From Isochrysis galbana (taxonomy: Eukaryota; Haptophyta; Isochrysidales; Isochrysidaceae), in assembly GCA_018136815.1 (NCBI GenBank), contig CM030943.1, positions 1,231,975 to 1,295,974 of the forward strand: a stretch of DNA of 64,000 nt. The letters run 5' to 3'. Every line of letters begins with the position of its first letter. Within the stretch, counting starts at the first letter, position 1. Under the pieces are notes generated by a model. That model made no database searches. It saw only the letters and a program-made list of their open reading frames with translations, and was not told the DNA's origin. Below are positions 41,514 through 52,198 of this stretch, in pieces. The position numbers and the translations under genes were made by a program.

Positions 41514-41834
41514 TCATCGATTGAAGTCTGCATTATGGGTGCTCGACGCTTTCCTGAGGCTCTGGAGCCTTCGAACATGGCCTCCAGCTCCTGAGACCAC
41601 GCTCGTTGCAGCACGGGAGGATTGCTCCAAGCAGTTGCGCTCCTGCTGGTGTGCGCTCAAGGTGCCTCTTTTGACGCTCTCTCCGCACCGCTCACACCGC
41701 TCATAGAGGCGGAAGCAGTGCGCCTCATGCAATGCCAGGTTGGCATTGAGCACGCTCTTGCCGCAGTTGCTGCAATCAGCAAAGACGTTGGCGATGGGCG
41801 GCATCGAGGCGGGTTGGGCACTCGGCCCGGCCAT
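41514..41834 (-). CDS. Small zinc-finger protein (TRAF/XAF1-type CCHC finger)
   Basis: The frame is open from an ATG at 41879; I prefer the second at 41834, giving 106 residues. It carries two cysteine/histidine clusters in the pattern of TRAF-type fingers found in XAF1/TRAFD1-like proteins: DCSNCGKSVLNANLALHEAHC, then YERCERCGESVKRGTLSAHQQ with a further Cys. Function unknown; such modules usually mediate protein contacts. After residue ~80 the frame looks less protein-like (STHNADFNR). A different frame (ELEAMFEGSRASGKRR) reads well there, so an unresolved intron or frameshift near 41600 is possible. GTATAAAGT lies about 220 bp upstream, at 42056-42064 on the gene's strand. Confidence 0.55.
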   Translation of the reverse strand: MAGPSAQPASMPPIANVFADCSNCGKSVLNANLALHEAHCFRLYERCERCGESVKRGTLSAHQQERNCLEQSSRAATSVVSGAGGHVRRLQSLRKASSTHNADFNR

Positions 41835-41879
41835 GGATGAGCCGGCGCCTGGCTTTCTCCCGAACCCCTTCCCTTCCAC

Positions 41880-43672
41880 AGGCGGCGGGATCCGGGTAGA
41901 AAGTATCCCGCCGCCCGCGAGACCCCCCCCCCCTCCCCCCCCCCCAAACCCACCCCACCCCGAACCCCACCCCCCGCCGGCGGCACAGAGCGTCGGTTGG
42001 CGGGGCAGGGCGGCGCGGCGAGACCTCTCCCCCTTCCCCGCCGCCGCAACCCTTGCTACTTTATACCTCCTAAATAAAGGTTTATAAAGGGGGTTTGAGG
42101 CTACTCAAGAGCGACTCAACAGTGAGCGACTCAACTGCAACTGCGTCGATTCAATCTCGAGTCATTGCTGCGTTTAGGCCGCGACCCGTATAAGACAAAA
42201 CTACAGTAGACATTTGATGGCTCAATCGAGTCCGTCCCACTTTATCTTTATCCCACTTTCACTTTCGAAGGAACGCGAACTTCACCTCGGAGGGTGAAGT
42301 GTGATGAGCACACAGATAGAGGGGAAGAGGGGAAGCTCACATGCGTTGCTAGCAGGGCGCTTCTGGCCACTAACTTGGAATTTGGGGGTGTGGGCTGTGG
42401 GCTAGGTGTCGTTCCGTCAATCATGGGACTTCAATCGAATGGAGCCATCAAATGTCCATAGTTGTTTTTACAACAATATTCACACATGACCCATTGCGAC
42501 CTGGTCGCCTGCCAGCAGAACGACATTGACAACAGAATCGAGGACGAGGACAATGAGAAAAAGACGAAGAAGATGAAGATTTAACTGCAGGTGTTTAGGC
42601 GTGTCCCGCAAAGTGGGATGGGGTACCGTGGGGGAAAAAGTTGCTCGCGCAAGACGCGGCTACACCGTAGCCACACAATAAAAAATAATTACAACTGGGA
42701 ATATCGGCGGCTGCACTGAGCCGCTGGCCGATGCCGATGCCGCACGCCGACGCAGGTGAAGACGCAGGTGAAGATGTCCCAGCAGGCCCTGCAGAGACCC
42801 CGGCAGAGCCCGGGGGCGGGCGGGCGGGTCATCTGAGCGCCCCGGCTTGCATTAATGGTCATGTCTCGGGCCTAGGCTCCTTCAGACGGCGAAGGGGTAG
42901 CGTTGCGCACTCCCGGGGTTGCTGGAGTGCTGCAGCGACAAACTGCGAGGATGCTGCTGAGGCCGTAGAGGTCGCCGCTCGGTGCGTACAGAACCAGGCT
43001 GTATCGATACACTGTATCGACCGTGTTTGTTGGTGATGACCATGGCTTCGTAATGCGCTGCGAGAGGCGCGCTTGAAGGCCATCGATAAAATTATACCGG
43101 AGGGGGCCCGTTGTATTTGTATATTTCGTGCGCGGCCGTCAGAGGCCTAAAATTGAGTATTTTTCGAAAATTTTGCCGGAGGACCCCGGATTTTTTTCTG
43201 ATCTCTCACTCTCATACCAGAACCTATACATAGGGAGCTTATTTAGGTCCTCGTTTGCCCATTACCGATGGTGCCCTTCGCACCCCCCTAGTGAGTGACC
43301 GGGCTAGTGGTTTCTTAATGGTGCACCCTTAGTGTAGTATGTAGTATGTATATTGGGCCCGGTGAGTGTGAGAAGAGCGGTGTAGATATCAGAGTAACCA
43401 TTGGAGGCTGGCTATCGCAACGAGTCGGTGACGGTACCACGGTACCACTCCACACATCGGAGGAGTAGAGAGTAGAACCACTCCTACAAAACAACTCAGG
43501 CCAAACACAGGGGGTAAGATGTAAGGATAGAAGGAGCAGGCAGTGTGCAGTGTGTACGTGTGTACGTGTGTACATACATAGAAGGATAGATAGGGGTTCA
43601 GCGGTTCCTCTGAGTGCTAAAAATACTCGGAGCCATCGTTACGTACGTTGCGCTCTCCCTGCGCCCCGCCGC

Positions 43673-43734
<62 letters not shown>

Positions 43735-44026
43735 CCCGTCACTTGCACGTTCTCTCTCTTTCTCTGCCTTTCCCTCTCCCCCCCCCCCCCCTCACCTCTC
43801 TCCTCTCTCTCCCTCTTCCCCGGCGCGAGCGGCTCGGCGCCCAACCAACCGCTCCCTCCCTCCTTCCTCTCCCTCCCTCCCTTCCCTCTCTCTCCCCCTT
43901 CCCTCTCCCTCCTCCACTGTCTCTCTACGCGTCCCCCCCCCCCCCCCCCCTTCTCTCCCCTCGCGCCCGCCAAGGCGAATTACCCAGCCCTCCGGAGCGT
44001 GTGACGCCCTCCATCCCTGGGCCGCC
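41880..44026. other. Intergenic leading into the DLEC1 gene; CT microsatellite
   Basis: No supported gene. A copy of the 25968-26030 repeat lies at about 42405-42465. From 43675 to about 43960 the sequence is almost pure CT/CCCT with C-runs, ending some 65 bp before the ATG at 44027; it gives long spurious Ser/Leu frames. Confidence 0.5.
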
Positions 44027-47000
44027 ATGTCGGTCAAGCTCTCTCTCGAGTCTATCTTCCCAGAGCTCTATGAGGCAGAGCGCGCGCGAGAGCAGAATCT
44101 GTTAGTCCCGCCGCCTGCCGACGGGAACGATGAGCACGACGAGGCGGGAGAATCGCGCGAGTCGACGCCGGTAGCAGACACATACGAGCATGCGACCGGC
44201 GTGCCCTATGACGTCGCTGTTTCTGCCATCACGCAGAAACTACAGACGACGCTCGATACTTCTGCGCAGGCGATCAAGTACATGAAGGAGAAGCGCCAAG
44301 AGGCGGGTACCACGGACAAGGCGATGCTCTTGCGCAAGGACGCGCAGTACGGCTATGACCATCGGAAGACCGGGCTGCCAACCGACCCATCGCACCTCCA
44401 GCTTGACGTAGCAACAATGACGCAAAATGGGCTGATGCACCCCCAGGAGCTGCTCCGATCCGTTCAAGTCGAGCGCAATCGTCGATCATCCGTCGAGGAG
44501 GCCGCAGTTTCCGCGGCGGACATAGCGGCGGGGAGCGACACGCTGCCCCACTATGCTGCCGAGACCAAATCTCACGAGCGCCAGATCAATCACTTCACCG
44601 TGGTAGCGGGCATCGCCTCTGTTCGTCAGCTGAGAGACGCCACTCGCTCTGCTCGCGAGAGGCAGCTCGCAGAGACGAAGGCTATCTTTGAGGCAACGCG
44701 ACAGGCAGAGCCTGGGTATGACCCTGCAGAGGCGGAGGCACAGGACGAGGCAGAGCGTCGGCGTCGGGCGACGGCACTATTAAAACCGTCTCCTGGCGTG
44801 ATTGAAGCTGAGAAACGGCTGGTTGCGGCTGCCCAAGCACCCCTCAATTTCCGGCGGAACCCTCGCTTTGTCAAGCCCACATCGCATCGCCGACCAGTTT
44901 CTGAAGTACTCAGCGCTCAGCCGGCCGCCCCGACCTCGAACTCGGTTATCCACCCGACGCCGCAAGAAGTCATCTTCACTGAGTACGAGCAAGGCGGGGT
45001 GTACGAGATCCCACTGGTGCTGCGGAACACCGACGCCGCAGGCCTCACGCGGAGAGTGCGAGTGCTGCCTCCGGCTTCGCCATATTTTTCTGTCTCTCTC
45101 ATTTCCTACCCGACGACTACCGGCTATCTGGCCTCGGGGATGCATGCCGAAGTCCGCGTTCGCTTCGCGCCAGACTCCCTTGCCGACTATAATGACTTCC
45201 TTGTAGTGCAGACGGAGTTCGATTCCTTCCCCATTCCACTCAAAGCAAGGCGCAAGCCCCCCTCCCTAACTCTTCCCGCTGTGCTGGAATGCGGGTACTG
45301 CTTCGTCGGCGGGTTGACAGTGATTGATTTCGATTTCGTCAATGAGGGTGGCCACGGTCGCTTCTTCTTGCTCGACAGTGAAGCTTGGAGCGCTGGCGAT
45401 CGCCAACCTAGTGAAGTCCTCGAGGTCGGGGCGACGACGAGGTCCAGCGGCGGCCAGGGCCCACCGACAGTCTTCCGAATCACGCCAACATTTCTCGACC
45501 TCCGACCGGGTGATGAGGGCAGACTGTCTGTGACGTTTGCGCCGGAGAAGGAAGGCCCGGTCCTCCACTCGCTCGTGTTGGTCTGCGACAATTGTGAGGT
45601 GAAGTATTTGAACATTGAGGGCACGGGCTGCATGGCATCCGTGCAGATCGAGTCGGTGGGTGGAAGGCCACCACTCTTCGAGCAAAATGGGCGTGCACTA
45701 CAGGAAACGGTGGATTTTGGCGCTGTGTCCGTGCACGACCGGGCCTCAGTCTCCGTCGTCGTGCTCAACAGTACGCCCCTCCCGTTCGAATTTGAGTGGG
45801 CCTCTCACATCTTACCCGAGCACATGCTGCCGCTCTCGTGCTCACGCGCTATGGAGCCACTGCCTTTGTCCACAGCATCTCTGCCTCGGCCTCTGACCGA
45901 TATTCAGCGGCGTGATCGGGCGGACATCTTCCCTTTCAGTATCTCTCCTCCACGCGGAACTCTTAGCGCAGGAGAGGCTGCTGAGTTCAGAATTCAGCAC
46001 TCGCCTTTGGTGGCGAAGTTCTTTGCTGGAGCGATGATGCTTGTGCCACATGGTGTCCCGTCGGAAGCTTTCGCGACCATGAGGGCTGCTGCCAATAATG
46101 ACCTCAATGGCGAGGCGCCCAACGGCGGTGAGCTTGGACTCCGACTACAGGGGAGGGGCGTCTCTGAGGACCTATCCTTGGAGCCACTTGGTATTTTTGC
46201 CCCGGGCGGTTCCACGTTAGGTGTCGACCTTTCGTGCAGATTCACTATCCATAATCCAAATGGATCTGAACGCTCCTGGCGCTGGGTGCAAGAAAAGTCC
46301 ACAGCAGGCAGTGAAGGCGTTGCACTCGCTGTGCAAATGCAACCCGCAGAGGGCAAGCTCGCGCCCAAGGAGACTGTTGATGTGACGGTGACGATGCGTG
46401 GCAACGCGGTGGGCACGCTGCGACGGACTCTCCAGATTGGTGTGGCACCAGCTGGCCGAATGCTCCCGCTGCCAATCGAGCTTGTTGTTCGTTCGCCTGC
46501 CATTGAGCTCACACCGCTCAATGCACTGGGAGAGCCAGAGCCGGCACTCGACTTTGGGTTGCTTCCGCTTGGGGAGACACGCGAGCTCTCGGTACGCCTC
46601 TCGAATCCGACCGACGCGCTAGCCCCTTGGGCGATTGGTCCCACAATACTGCCAGCCGCCTTTGGTGAGCTGGCGTGCGCTGCCGCCCGAGCTCAGGCGG
46701 CTGCTATGCAACAAGATGTTGAGGCCAGCACGGTCAACCTTGAGGATATGGACTGGGGCTGGGCAGACGACGTTGAGAGCGGTCAGCCGTCGACGATTGT
46801 GGAGAACGTCCTGCGCTCCGCCCTGGGAGCTGCCGGACTCCATTTGTCGGACGTGGCCGGCGTGCTGCAGCCTCACTCCGAGATTGTTGTTAGCATCACC
46901 CTCGATGTCGCGGCTGCTCAGTCGCTCCGCCGGACCCTAGCTTGCGCTGTAAGGCATGGGATTACTACGTACGTGTCCGCGACTGCCGAAGTGGTGGAGA

Positions 47001-49684
47001 GGCGGGCATGCTTCTCGCAGTCGCTCCTCGACCTCGGTGTCGGATACATTAAAGTTCCGGCGCACCAGCTCTTCTCTCTCACGAACCAAACACGGTGTGC
47101 TACCGACTTCGAATTTGTCCTTCCCGAGATCGATGGCATGGATATCACCGTGGAGCCCCCATCGGGTACTCTTTCGCCAAATGAAACTAGGGATATCGCG
47201 CTGCGGGTCGTAGGGTACAAAGCCGGATCCCAATCGATCCTGATTGGCTGCAAGATTCAGGGTGGCAAGCCCATAGGGCTCAAGGTGGATGTGTTCGTGC
47301 AAGGTCTCACACTGTCTTGGGAAGTCATAATGCCTGAGGACCCGCGCGCCTTTGTGGTGCCCCCAGTCGTTGAGCCACACGTCCCTCCAGAGGGCGCCGG
47401 CAAGCCGCCTCCAGCACTGGACTTCGGGTCTAAGGTTCCCATCTTCGAAGCGACTACGCGCATGCTACTGATCACGAATCACTCCGCAGTGTCCACGACG
47501 TATCAGGCGATGGCGCAGAGCTATGCGGCTCCTGCACTGAGCGAGGACATTTCATTGCCGCCAAACGCCAAGTCGTTCAACCTGAGCGCATCCATGGCCG
47601 CTGCCATCCGCGCTAAGGAGCGCGAACGGGAGCGAATTGAGCGGAGGCGTGCCCGTGCGGTAGCGGGCTTTGACGACGCGGCTTCAGTCGCATCGACAGC
47701 CCGATCCCGCACATCCTCGGCGGGAGGAGCTTGGAGTAAGCAAAGTAGTAGGCTGCCATTAGGCGCGACTGCGGAATCAGTGGCGTACGAGGCCGCCCCG
47801 AGGCTGAGTGACAAGCACGAGGACTCCCAACCTTTTTTCTCGGTGTCGGGTGTCAACGTCGCGGCGCAACGCGTCCTCCAAAGGCGCGAAGCGGCCTTGC
47901 TTGCACGCGGGCAAGGTGCAGCATATGAAATCTTGCCTTCGACGGGCGAGATTGATCCATGGGGCTCGGTGCTACTGGCGGTCGTTGTGCACGCCAACAT
48001 GTGGGGTCAGTATGACGACACCCTCATAATCAAAGTTGATGGTCTTCCCGACATCACTACGAAGATGACTTGCGGAGTCGTCGGATGCCCCATTACTCTC
48101 CATGACGCGACTCTGGGGTTGTCGATGCGCACGAACCCGCCGACGATCACATGGCCTCCGGCGCCTCACGGCTCAGCTCCGTCCAAGAAGACGGTGCGCC
48201 TGACCAATCAAGGTCCTGAATCGGCTACACTCGTGTGGGGTTTATACGAACCTCCAGACGAAGGCAAACGCACAGCAGCTCGGGTGGTCCCGAAAGCAGA
48301 TGGCTCGGTCAAGCTGCGTCTAGATATGGCTGAGCTCGTGCCCGCCGGCTCGCCGGGGAGCGCCGGGCGGCAAGCAGCGTCGCCGCCACATTGCTGCTTT
48401 GCGGTGGAGCCTAGGGAGACGATCATCCCACCCGGCAAGGAGGCCAAGTTCTCGGTGACATTCATGCCGCCAACCACTGGTGGTACAAGCAGCTGCCGCC
48501 TCGTAGCACATTTATCTCACCCTCGCGCCGTACAGAAGGCTACGGGCGACATCCACGGCGGCGAGATGACGTCGGAGCACCCTGCAATTCACCTACAGCT
48601 CCACGCAGATAGCATCACGCCACAGCTCATCTTCTCTGAGCGCGAAAAGCTCAAGTTCAAAGTGTCCCCCATTTGGCCCAAGGACTCGCCATGCTACACG
48701 CGCGAGCTCGTTCTGCGCAACGGTCAACCTAACACGCTCCGATTCGCGCTTGCGGTGCCCGCTCCCTTCGTCCTGCAGCGGATCGACACATCCTGCACCC
48801 AAGACACGCGCATCAAGGAGGTGGGGATGCGCCCGACGGTCAGCGAGTCATCGTTTGTCGAGCTTCACCCGCGCGACACTCTGCGTGCGACCATCTCATA
48901 TGTTCCCCAGAAGAAGCGCCGGGCACGGCGCGAGAGCGCCGACGCGGACGGAGCTGCCTCGGAAACGGACAATCAGTCAGAGCATGACGACGAGGCGTCT
49001 GTGGCGGGGTCGCAGACGTCAGGCGTCACTGCTGCGACGGGAATGGCCTCGGAGCGCACCTCGGTAGCGGCGCAAAATGCGCCCTTGGAAGCGTCGCACG
49101 CTGCACTCGAGTCCCGAAGCGAGATTAATGCAGAGATGGCCATCACCTTCGATAACGGAACAGTGCAGACCTTCCCGCTGAAGGCCGTCTCGTCGAAGCC
49201 ATATGTAGAGCTCTCACGCACAGATCTCGAGCGCGACAATTTCAATGGCGTAGTGGATTTTGGGATCCACCACGTTGCGTGCCCTCAAAGCGTGGAGCTA
49301 CAGGTGGCCAACCCATCTGAGGCTGATGCTTATTGGTCGCTGAAGCACTTGCCTGCAGCCAAGAATGTCCCGGCGGGCATGACGGCTCGCCGCGCAGCAG
49401 AATTAGCTGTTGGGCTCATCGACAATCCGGACGTCTTCGTATTCAGCGCACGCCAGGGCGCTATCGGTCCGAAACGAGGCATGATCCCATCTCTTCACCC
49501 GCTCACGGTGCGATTTGTTGCGCCGGTCCCCGGGCGATACCGTTCTGCGTTCATCTTCAAGGTGAAGGCTGGCATGGCTGTCAAGCTAGAATTGGCAGGA
49601 GAATCCACACTAGAAGAGGAGTACTATGACGTTGAGCCAAACGAGAGACACCTTTCGCTTATGCTTCCAGGAGTCTTGAGTTGA
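44027..49684 (+). CDS. DLEC1: Flagellar central-apparatus protein DLEC1/CFAP81 homologue
   Basis: Intronless, 1885 residues. DLEC1 (FAP81 in Chlamydomonas) is an axonemal protein built of MSP/ASH-type beta domains. The ATG at 44027 follows the CT tract; the frame upstream is microsatellite. The N-terminal ~300 residues are helical and charged. From ~306 the DLEC1-specific region reads TPQEVIFTEYEQGGVYEIPLVL, RRVRVLPPASPYFSVSL, VRFAPDSLADYNDFLVV and LPAVLECGYCFVGG (~420), very close to the animal protein. ASH-like repeats follow to the end (FGAVSVHDRASVSVVVLN, FGLLPLGETRELSVRLSN, FGIHHVACPQSVELQVAN). Low-complexity acidic linkers lie at ~1630-1690. It indicates a motile flagellated stage. Gene length is similar to animal DLEC1 (~1750). 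Confidence 0.88.
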   Translation: MSVKLSLESIFPELYEAERAREQNLLVPPPADGNDEHDEAGESRESTPVADTYEHATGVPYDVAVSAITQKLQTTLDTSAQAIKYMKEKRQEAGTTDKAMLLRKDAQYGYDHRKTGLPTDPSHLQLDVATMTQNGLMHPQELLRSVQVERNRRSSVEEAAVSAADIAAGSDTLPHYAAETKSHERQINHFTVVAGIASVRQLRDATRSARERQLAETKAIFEATRQAEPGYDPAEAEAQDEAERRRRATALLKPSPGVIEAEKRLVAAAQAPLNFRRNPRFVKPTSHRRPVSEVLSAQPAAPTSNSVIHPTPQEVIFTEYEQGGVYEIPLVLRNTDAAGLTRRVRVLPPASPYFSVSLISYPTTTGYLASGMHAEVRVRFAPDSLADYNDFLVVQTEFDSFPIPLKARRKPPSLTLPAVLECGYCFVGGLTVIDFDFVNEGGHGRFFLLDSEAWSAGDRQPSEVLEVGATTRSSGGQGPPTVFRITPTFLDLRPGDEGRLSVTFAPEKEGPVLHSLVLVCDNCEVKYLNIEGTGCMASVQIESVGGRPPLFEQNGRALQETVDFGAVSVHDRASVSVVVLNSTPLPFEFEWASHILPEHMLPLSCSRAMEPLPLSTASLPRPLTDIQRRDRADIFPFSISPPRGTLSAGEAAEFRIQHSPLVAKFFAGAMMLVPHGVPSEAFATMRAAANNDLNGEAPNGGELGLRLQGRGVSEDLSLEPLGIFAPGGSTLGVDLSCRFTIHNPNGSERSWRWVQEKSTAGSEGVALAVQMQPAEGKLAPKETVDVTVTMRGNAVGTLRRTLQIGVAPAGRMLPLPIELVVRSPAIELTPLNALGEPEPALDFGLLPLGETRELSVRLSNPTDALAPWAIGPTILPAAFGELACAAARAQAAAMQQDVEASTVNLEDMDWGWADDVESGQPSTIVENVLRSALGAAGLHLSDVAGVLQPHSEIVVSITLDVAAAQSLRRTLACAVRHGITTYVSATAEVVERRACFSQSLLDLGVGYIKVPAHQLFSLTNQTRCATDFEFVLPEIDGMDITVEPPSGTLSPNETRDIALRVVGYKAGSQSILIGCKIQGGKPIGLKVDVFVQGLTLSWEVIMPEDPRAFVVPPVVEPHVPPEGAGKPPPALDFGSKVPIFEATTRMLLITNHSAVSTTYQAMAQSYAAPALSEDISLPPNAKSFNLSASMAAAIRAKERERERIERRRARAVAGFDDAASVASTARSRTSSAGGAWSKQSSRLPLGATAESVAYEAAPRLSDKHEDSQPFFSVSGVNVAAQRVLQRREAALLARGQGAAYEILPSTGEIDPWGSVLLAVVVHANMWGQYDDTLIIKVDGLPDITTKMTCGVVGCPITLHDATLGLSMRTNPPTITWPPAPHGSAPSKKTVRLTNQGPESATLVWGLYEPPDEGKRTAARVVPKADGSVKLRLDMAELVPAGSPGSAGRQAASPPHCCFAVEPRETIIPPGKEAKFSVTFMPPTTGGTSSCRLVAHLSHPRAVQKATGDIHGGEMTSEHPAIHLQLHADSITPQLIFSEREKLKFKVSPIWPKDSPCYTRELVLRNGQPNTLRFALAVPAPFVLQRIDTSCTQDTRIKEVGMRPTVSESSFVELHPRDTLRATISYVPQKKRRARRESADADGAASETDNQSEHDDEASVAGSQTSGVTAATGMASERTSVAAQNAPLEASHAALESRSEINAEMAITFDNGTVQTFPLKAVSSKPYVELSRTDLERDNFNGVVDFGIHHVACPQSVELQVANPSEADAYWSLKHLPAAKNVPAGMTARRAAELAVGLIDNPDVFVFSARQGAIGPKRGMIPSLHPLTVRFVAPVPGRYRSAFIFKVKAGMAVKLELAGESTLEEEYYDVEPNERHLSLMLPGVLS

Positions 49685-50094
49685 TGGGACTCGTGCGCTT
49701 GTGGCCTCAGGATGTGAGTGGTTTTCGGATGTTACACCCACTCAATGACAAACGACTTACTCCTGCCTCTACTCCTACAACTGCACCAACACCCGTAGCC
49801 CACACTCACACGTGCACTGTTGCAAGAAACTCCGACGCACTTGGAACGCGCATCGCAAATTAAGATACTATCGACCAATTGCATATCAACTAAGTTTGAA
49901 CTTATTTCACATGGGGGAGGCGTCTCGGTCCTCCCCCTCGTGCTCCAACTCCCCTCCGGGGGGCCCGTCGGTCATCCTCAGACTCTGCCTATTGGCCTAT
50001 TGGCATGCGCTGAACACTCGCAACACTGACCTAGACCCCCAATGGGGGCGGGGCAGGAGGCGCACTCCCAGGCTCACATGGGCCAATACTTGTA
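49685..50094. other. 3' flank of DLEC1
   Basis: No gene. It holds the DLEC1 3' UTR and, from about 49915, GC-rich sequence resembling the LINE-associated repeats. Confidence 0.4.
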
Positions 50095-51000
50095 AAAAAA
50101 ACCATCTGAAGATTCTGGGCTACACACCTTCTAGTCTCGGGTCTTCCCGTAACTAACTAACACCGCCCTTATCTTCCCTCCCTCCACCTCGTTCCCTGCC
50201 CCCCTTCATTCCTTTTTCTTCGGTTTCCGGGGTCCGGCCTTGGTGCGCTACCTAAGACCTAAGGCCTGGTTCGGAGTGTGGGTTTGGGCAAGCCTTTTGG
50301 TTCGTATTGCTGTTCCGCGTGCCCGCTCGGGCGTGTGTTGGGCGTGTAGTCTTAGTGCGTACGTCGGCTTTGCGGGCGTCCCTCGCTTTTTGTTTTCGCA
50401 TGCGTGTCGTGTACGCTGCTCTATCGCCTCCGTCACGTTACTCCCTGGTCGACAGCGTGTGCTATTCCCAGCTTTGTGGCCAGCTCAACTAGCTCCTCGC
50501 TGGGCTTCAGCCCGCTTTTGTCGTTTTTTGTGTACATGGGTCTCAGGTCGCTGATGTCTATTCTTTTCTTGGGTTGTCGTCCCATTCCCGCCTGGGCAGT
50601 TCTCGCCGAGTCGGTGTTTTGTGCAAAAAGTAGTGCTTTGCTTAGTGTGGCGTATCTTTCTTTTACTCTTATTAGAATTGATTCCTCTGAAAACTCTATG
50701 CCGTCGTAGTGTATTCTATAGAAATCCGTGATGATGTATCTCCACGCTAGTAGATATAGTATGTAGAGTGGCTTCGGGCTTCGGGGCGTCTCGCGTCTCC
50801 TTTCGGGAACATGAATAGGTTGTCTATGATGATGTCCTCCCTCCGTGCACCTATCCGTCCTGACGTAAAGCGGGCGGCTTTGTTCAGCGTTTCCAAGATT
50901 TTGGTTATTCTCGGGCATTCGCCCAGATGTGTCGAGCATTCGTCTTCCTCTTTGCATAATCGGCACGTGCTGCTGCGATCCGGGAACCGGTTGTAAGGCT
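50095..51000 (-). mobile_element. LINE copy G: ORF2 C-terminus and 3' UTR
   Basis: The reverse frame 50966-50433 encodes the ORF2 tail (LYILYLLAWRYIITDFYRIHY, ESILIRVKERYATLSKALLF). The knuckle region just upstream (NRFPDRSSTCRLCKEEDECSTHL, 51000-50930) is in another frame, so the copy is frameshifted. The 3' UTR ends near 50095 with AGCCCAGAATCTTCAGATGG and a T-run. That end recurs at 62188-62215 and, in part, at 20229-20250. It lies convergently 410 bp behind DLEC1. Confidence 0.8.
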
Positions 51001-51021
51001 GTGAATAATCAGTGAATATGT

Positions 51022-51047
51022 TAGCCTACTATCTAGATAGTAGGCTA
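51022..51047. repeat. Perfect 26-bp palindrome
   Basis: TAGCCTACTATCTAGATAGT followed by AGGCTA is fully self-complementary with no loop. A partial echo (GCTATTTAC) follows directly on both sides of 51060. Possibly the end of a small inverted-repeat element. Confidence 0.9.
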
Positions 51048-52198
51048 TTTACTTACGAATCGGGCTATTTACCTCAACGCTAATAGTGCTCAAGCCATTA
51101 TTAGTATCTCCGTCTGGCTCGCATGCTCCGCAAAACACGCAACCGGTGGCGCGTGTGGACCACCACCTCCGCCTCCCCCGGACCCCTCTCATTCTCTTGC
51201 TTGGGTTCCAGTGCCTGGCTCATTGCTCATTGGCCCAACCAAGCACTTGACCCGGAGCTCACGCTCCCCGATCTCGCATCTCGCATCGCACGGCGAGGCT
51301 ATGGCTCCACTCCCCGCTCTCGCATCGCACGGCGAGGCTATGAGGCTATGCCTCTCGCAGTCCGCTATCCTTCGCACTCTCGCACTCTCGTCCGCATGCC
51401 TCCACTTCTGGCTTCTGGTAGAGGTGCGCCACTGTCGCACCACTCTCTTGCGCACTCGCTCCCACCGGCTGGCAGGCAGCCGTGCGCCTCACTTGGGCTC
51501 GTCACCGTCAAGAGTGCGCCGCCGCTCTCCCTTTGTTGAGCTCTCGCCTTTGCGTGGGCGCTCTTCCCGATCTGGATCCGCCTCTCCCGCCTCTCCCGAT
51601 CGGCCTCGCCGCCTCACAGGCCAACGGACCGCATTGCCGGCTATCGTCAACACCACTGACACCACATCGGCCAGGTGCCCGCCGGGCGTCGGCTGGAAGC
51701 TTGGAAGCTACCCCGCCCAGAATCGTGGCTTCGGTGACCCGAGAAGTGGCCCTCGCCCAAGCCCGTGCCCTCCCGCCTTCCTCTGCTGAGAAGGTGGTCA
51801 AGCGTCAAGCCTGCCATTCCATCACTCTCCGGCGCTCCACCGCGCCTCCCGCCGTTCAATTTCAATTTCCTTCCGTCTCCTCGCATATCGAGCCAGTGGT
51901 CATGCTCGATCCGCCAACGCTCCACCTACACCATCTTCGCTACCACTCGTGCACTCTCAGCGTTCTCACTCTGCATTAACTCTGAAACTCATCCTCATCC
52001 GCACAACTCAAAAGACAAAAGAATCCGCCAATACTTAGCCAATACTCTCGGCACTAAACGCAAGCGCGACTAGCGGGTGGATAGGAGAAAGTAGTGGTTC
52101 GGTGCACAATACAAGCTACTTGGAACGGGTTACCTATTGCGATGAGGACAGCGACGCGCGGATTCCACGTACGACCTGATATCACAACACTCAGCACT
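51048..52198. other. Repeat-derived intergenic sequence, 3' of MutS2
   Basis: No host gene. 51256-51345 repeats the GCTCTCGCATCGCACGGCGA block seen at 38985-39065. 51440-51790 has a frame similar in style to 59640-59790 (both run ...LAQAR...PA); LINE 5'/ORF1 material is likely. MutS2's 3' UTR should lie at its right end. Confidence 0.45.

Noticed and set aside
42731-43036. 101-residue frame with an Ala/Pro/Glu-rich start
   Set aside because: No domain, no homologous blocks elsewhere, and an equally long frame lies on the opposite strand.
43550-44026. 159-residue N-terminal extension of the DLEC1 frame
   Set aside because: It is a translation of CT microsatellite and C-runs; the protein-like sequence starts at 44027.
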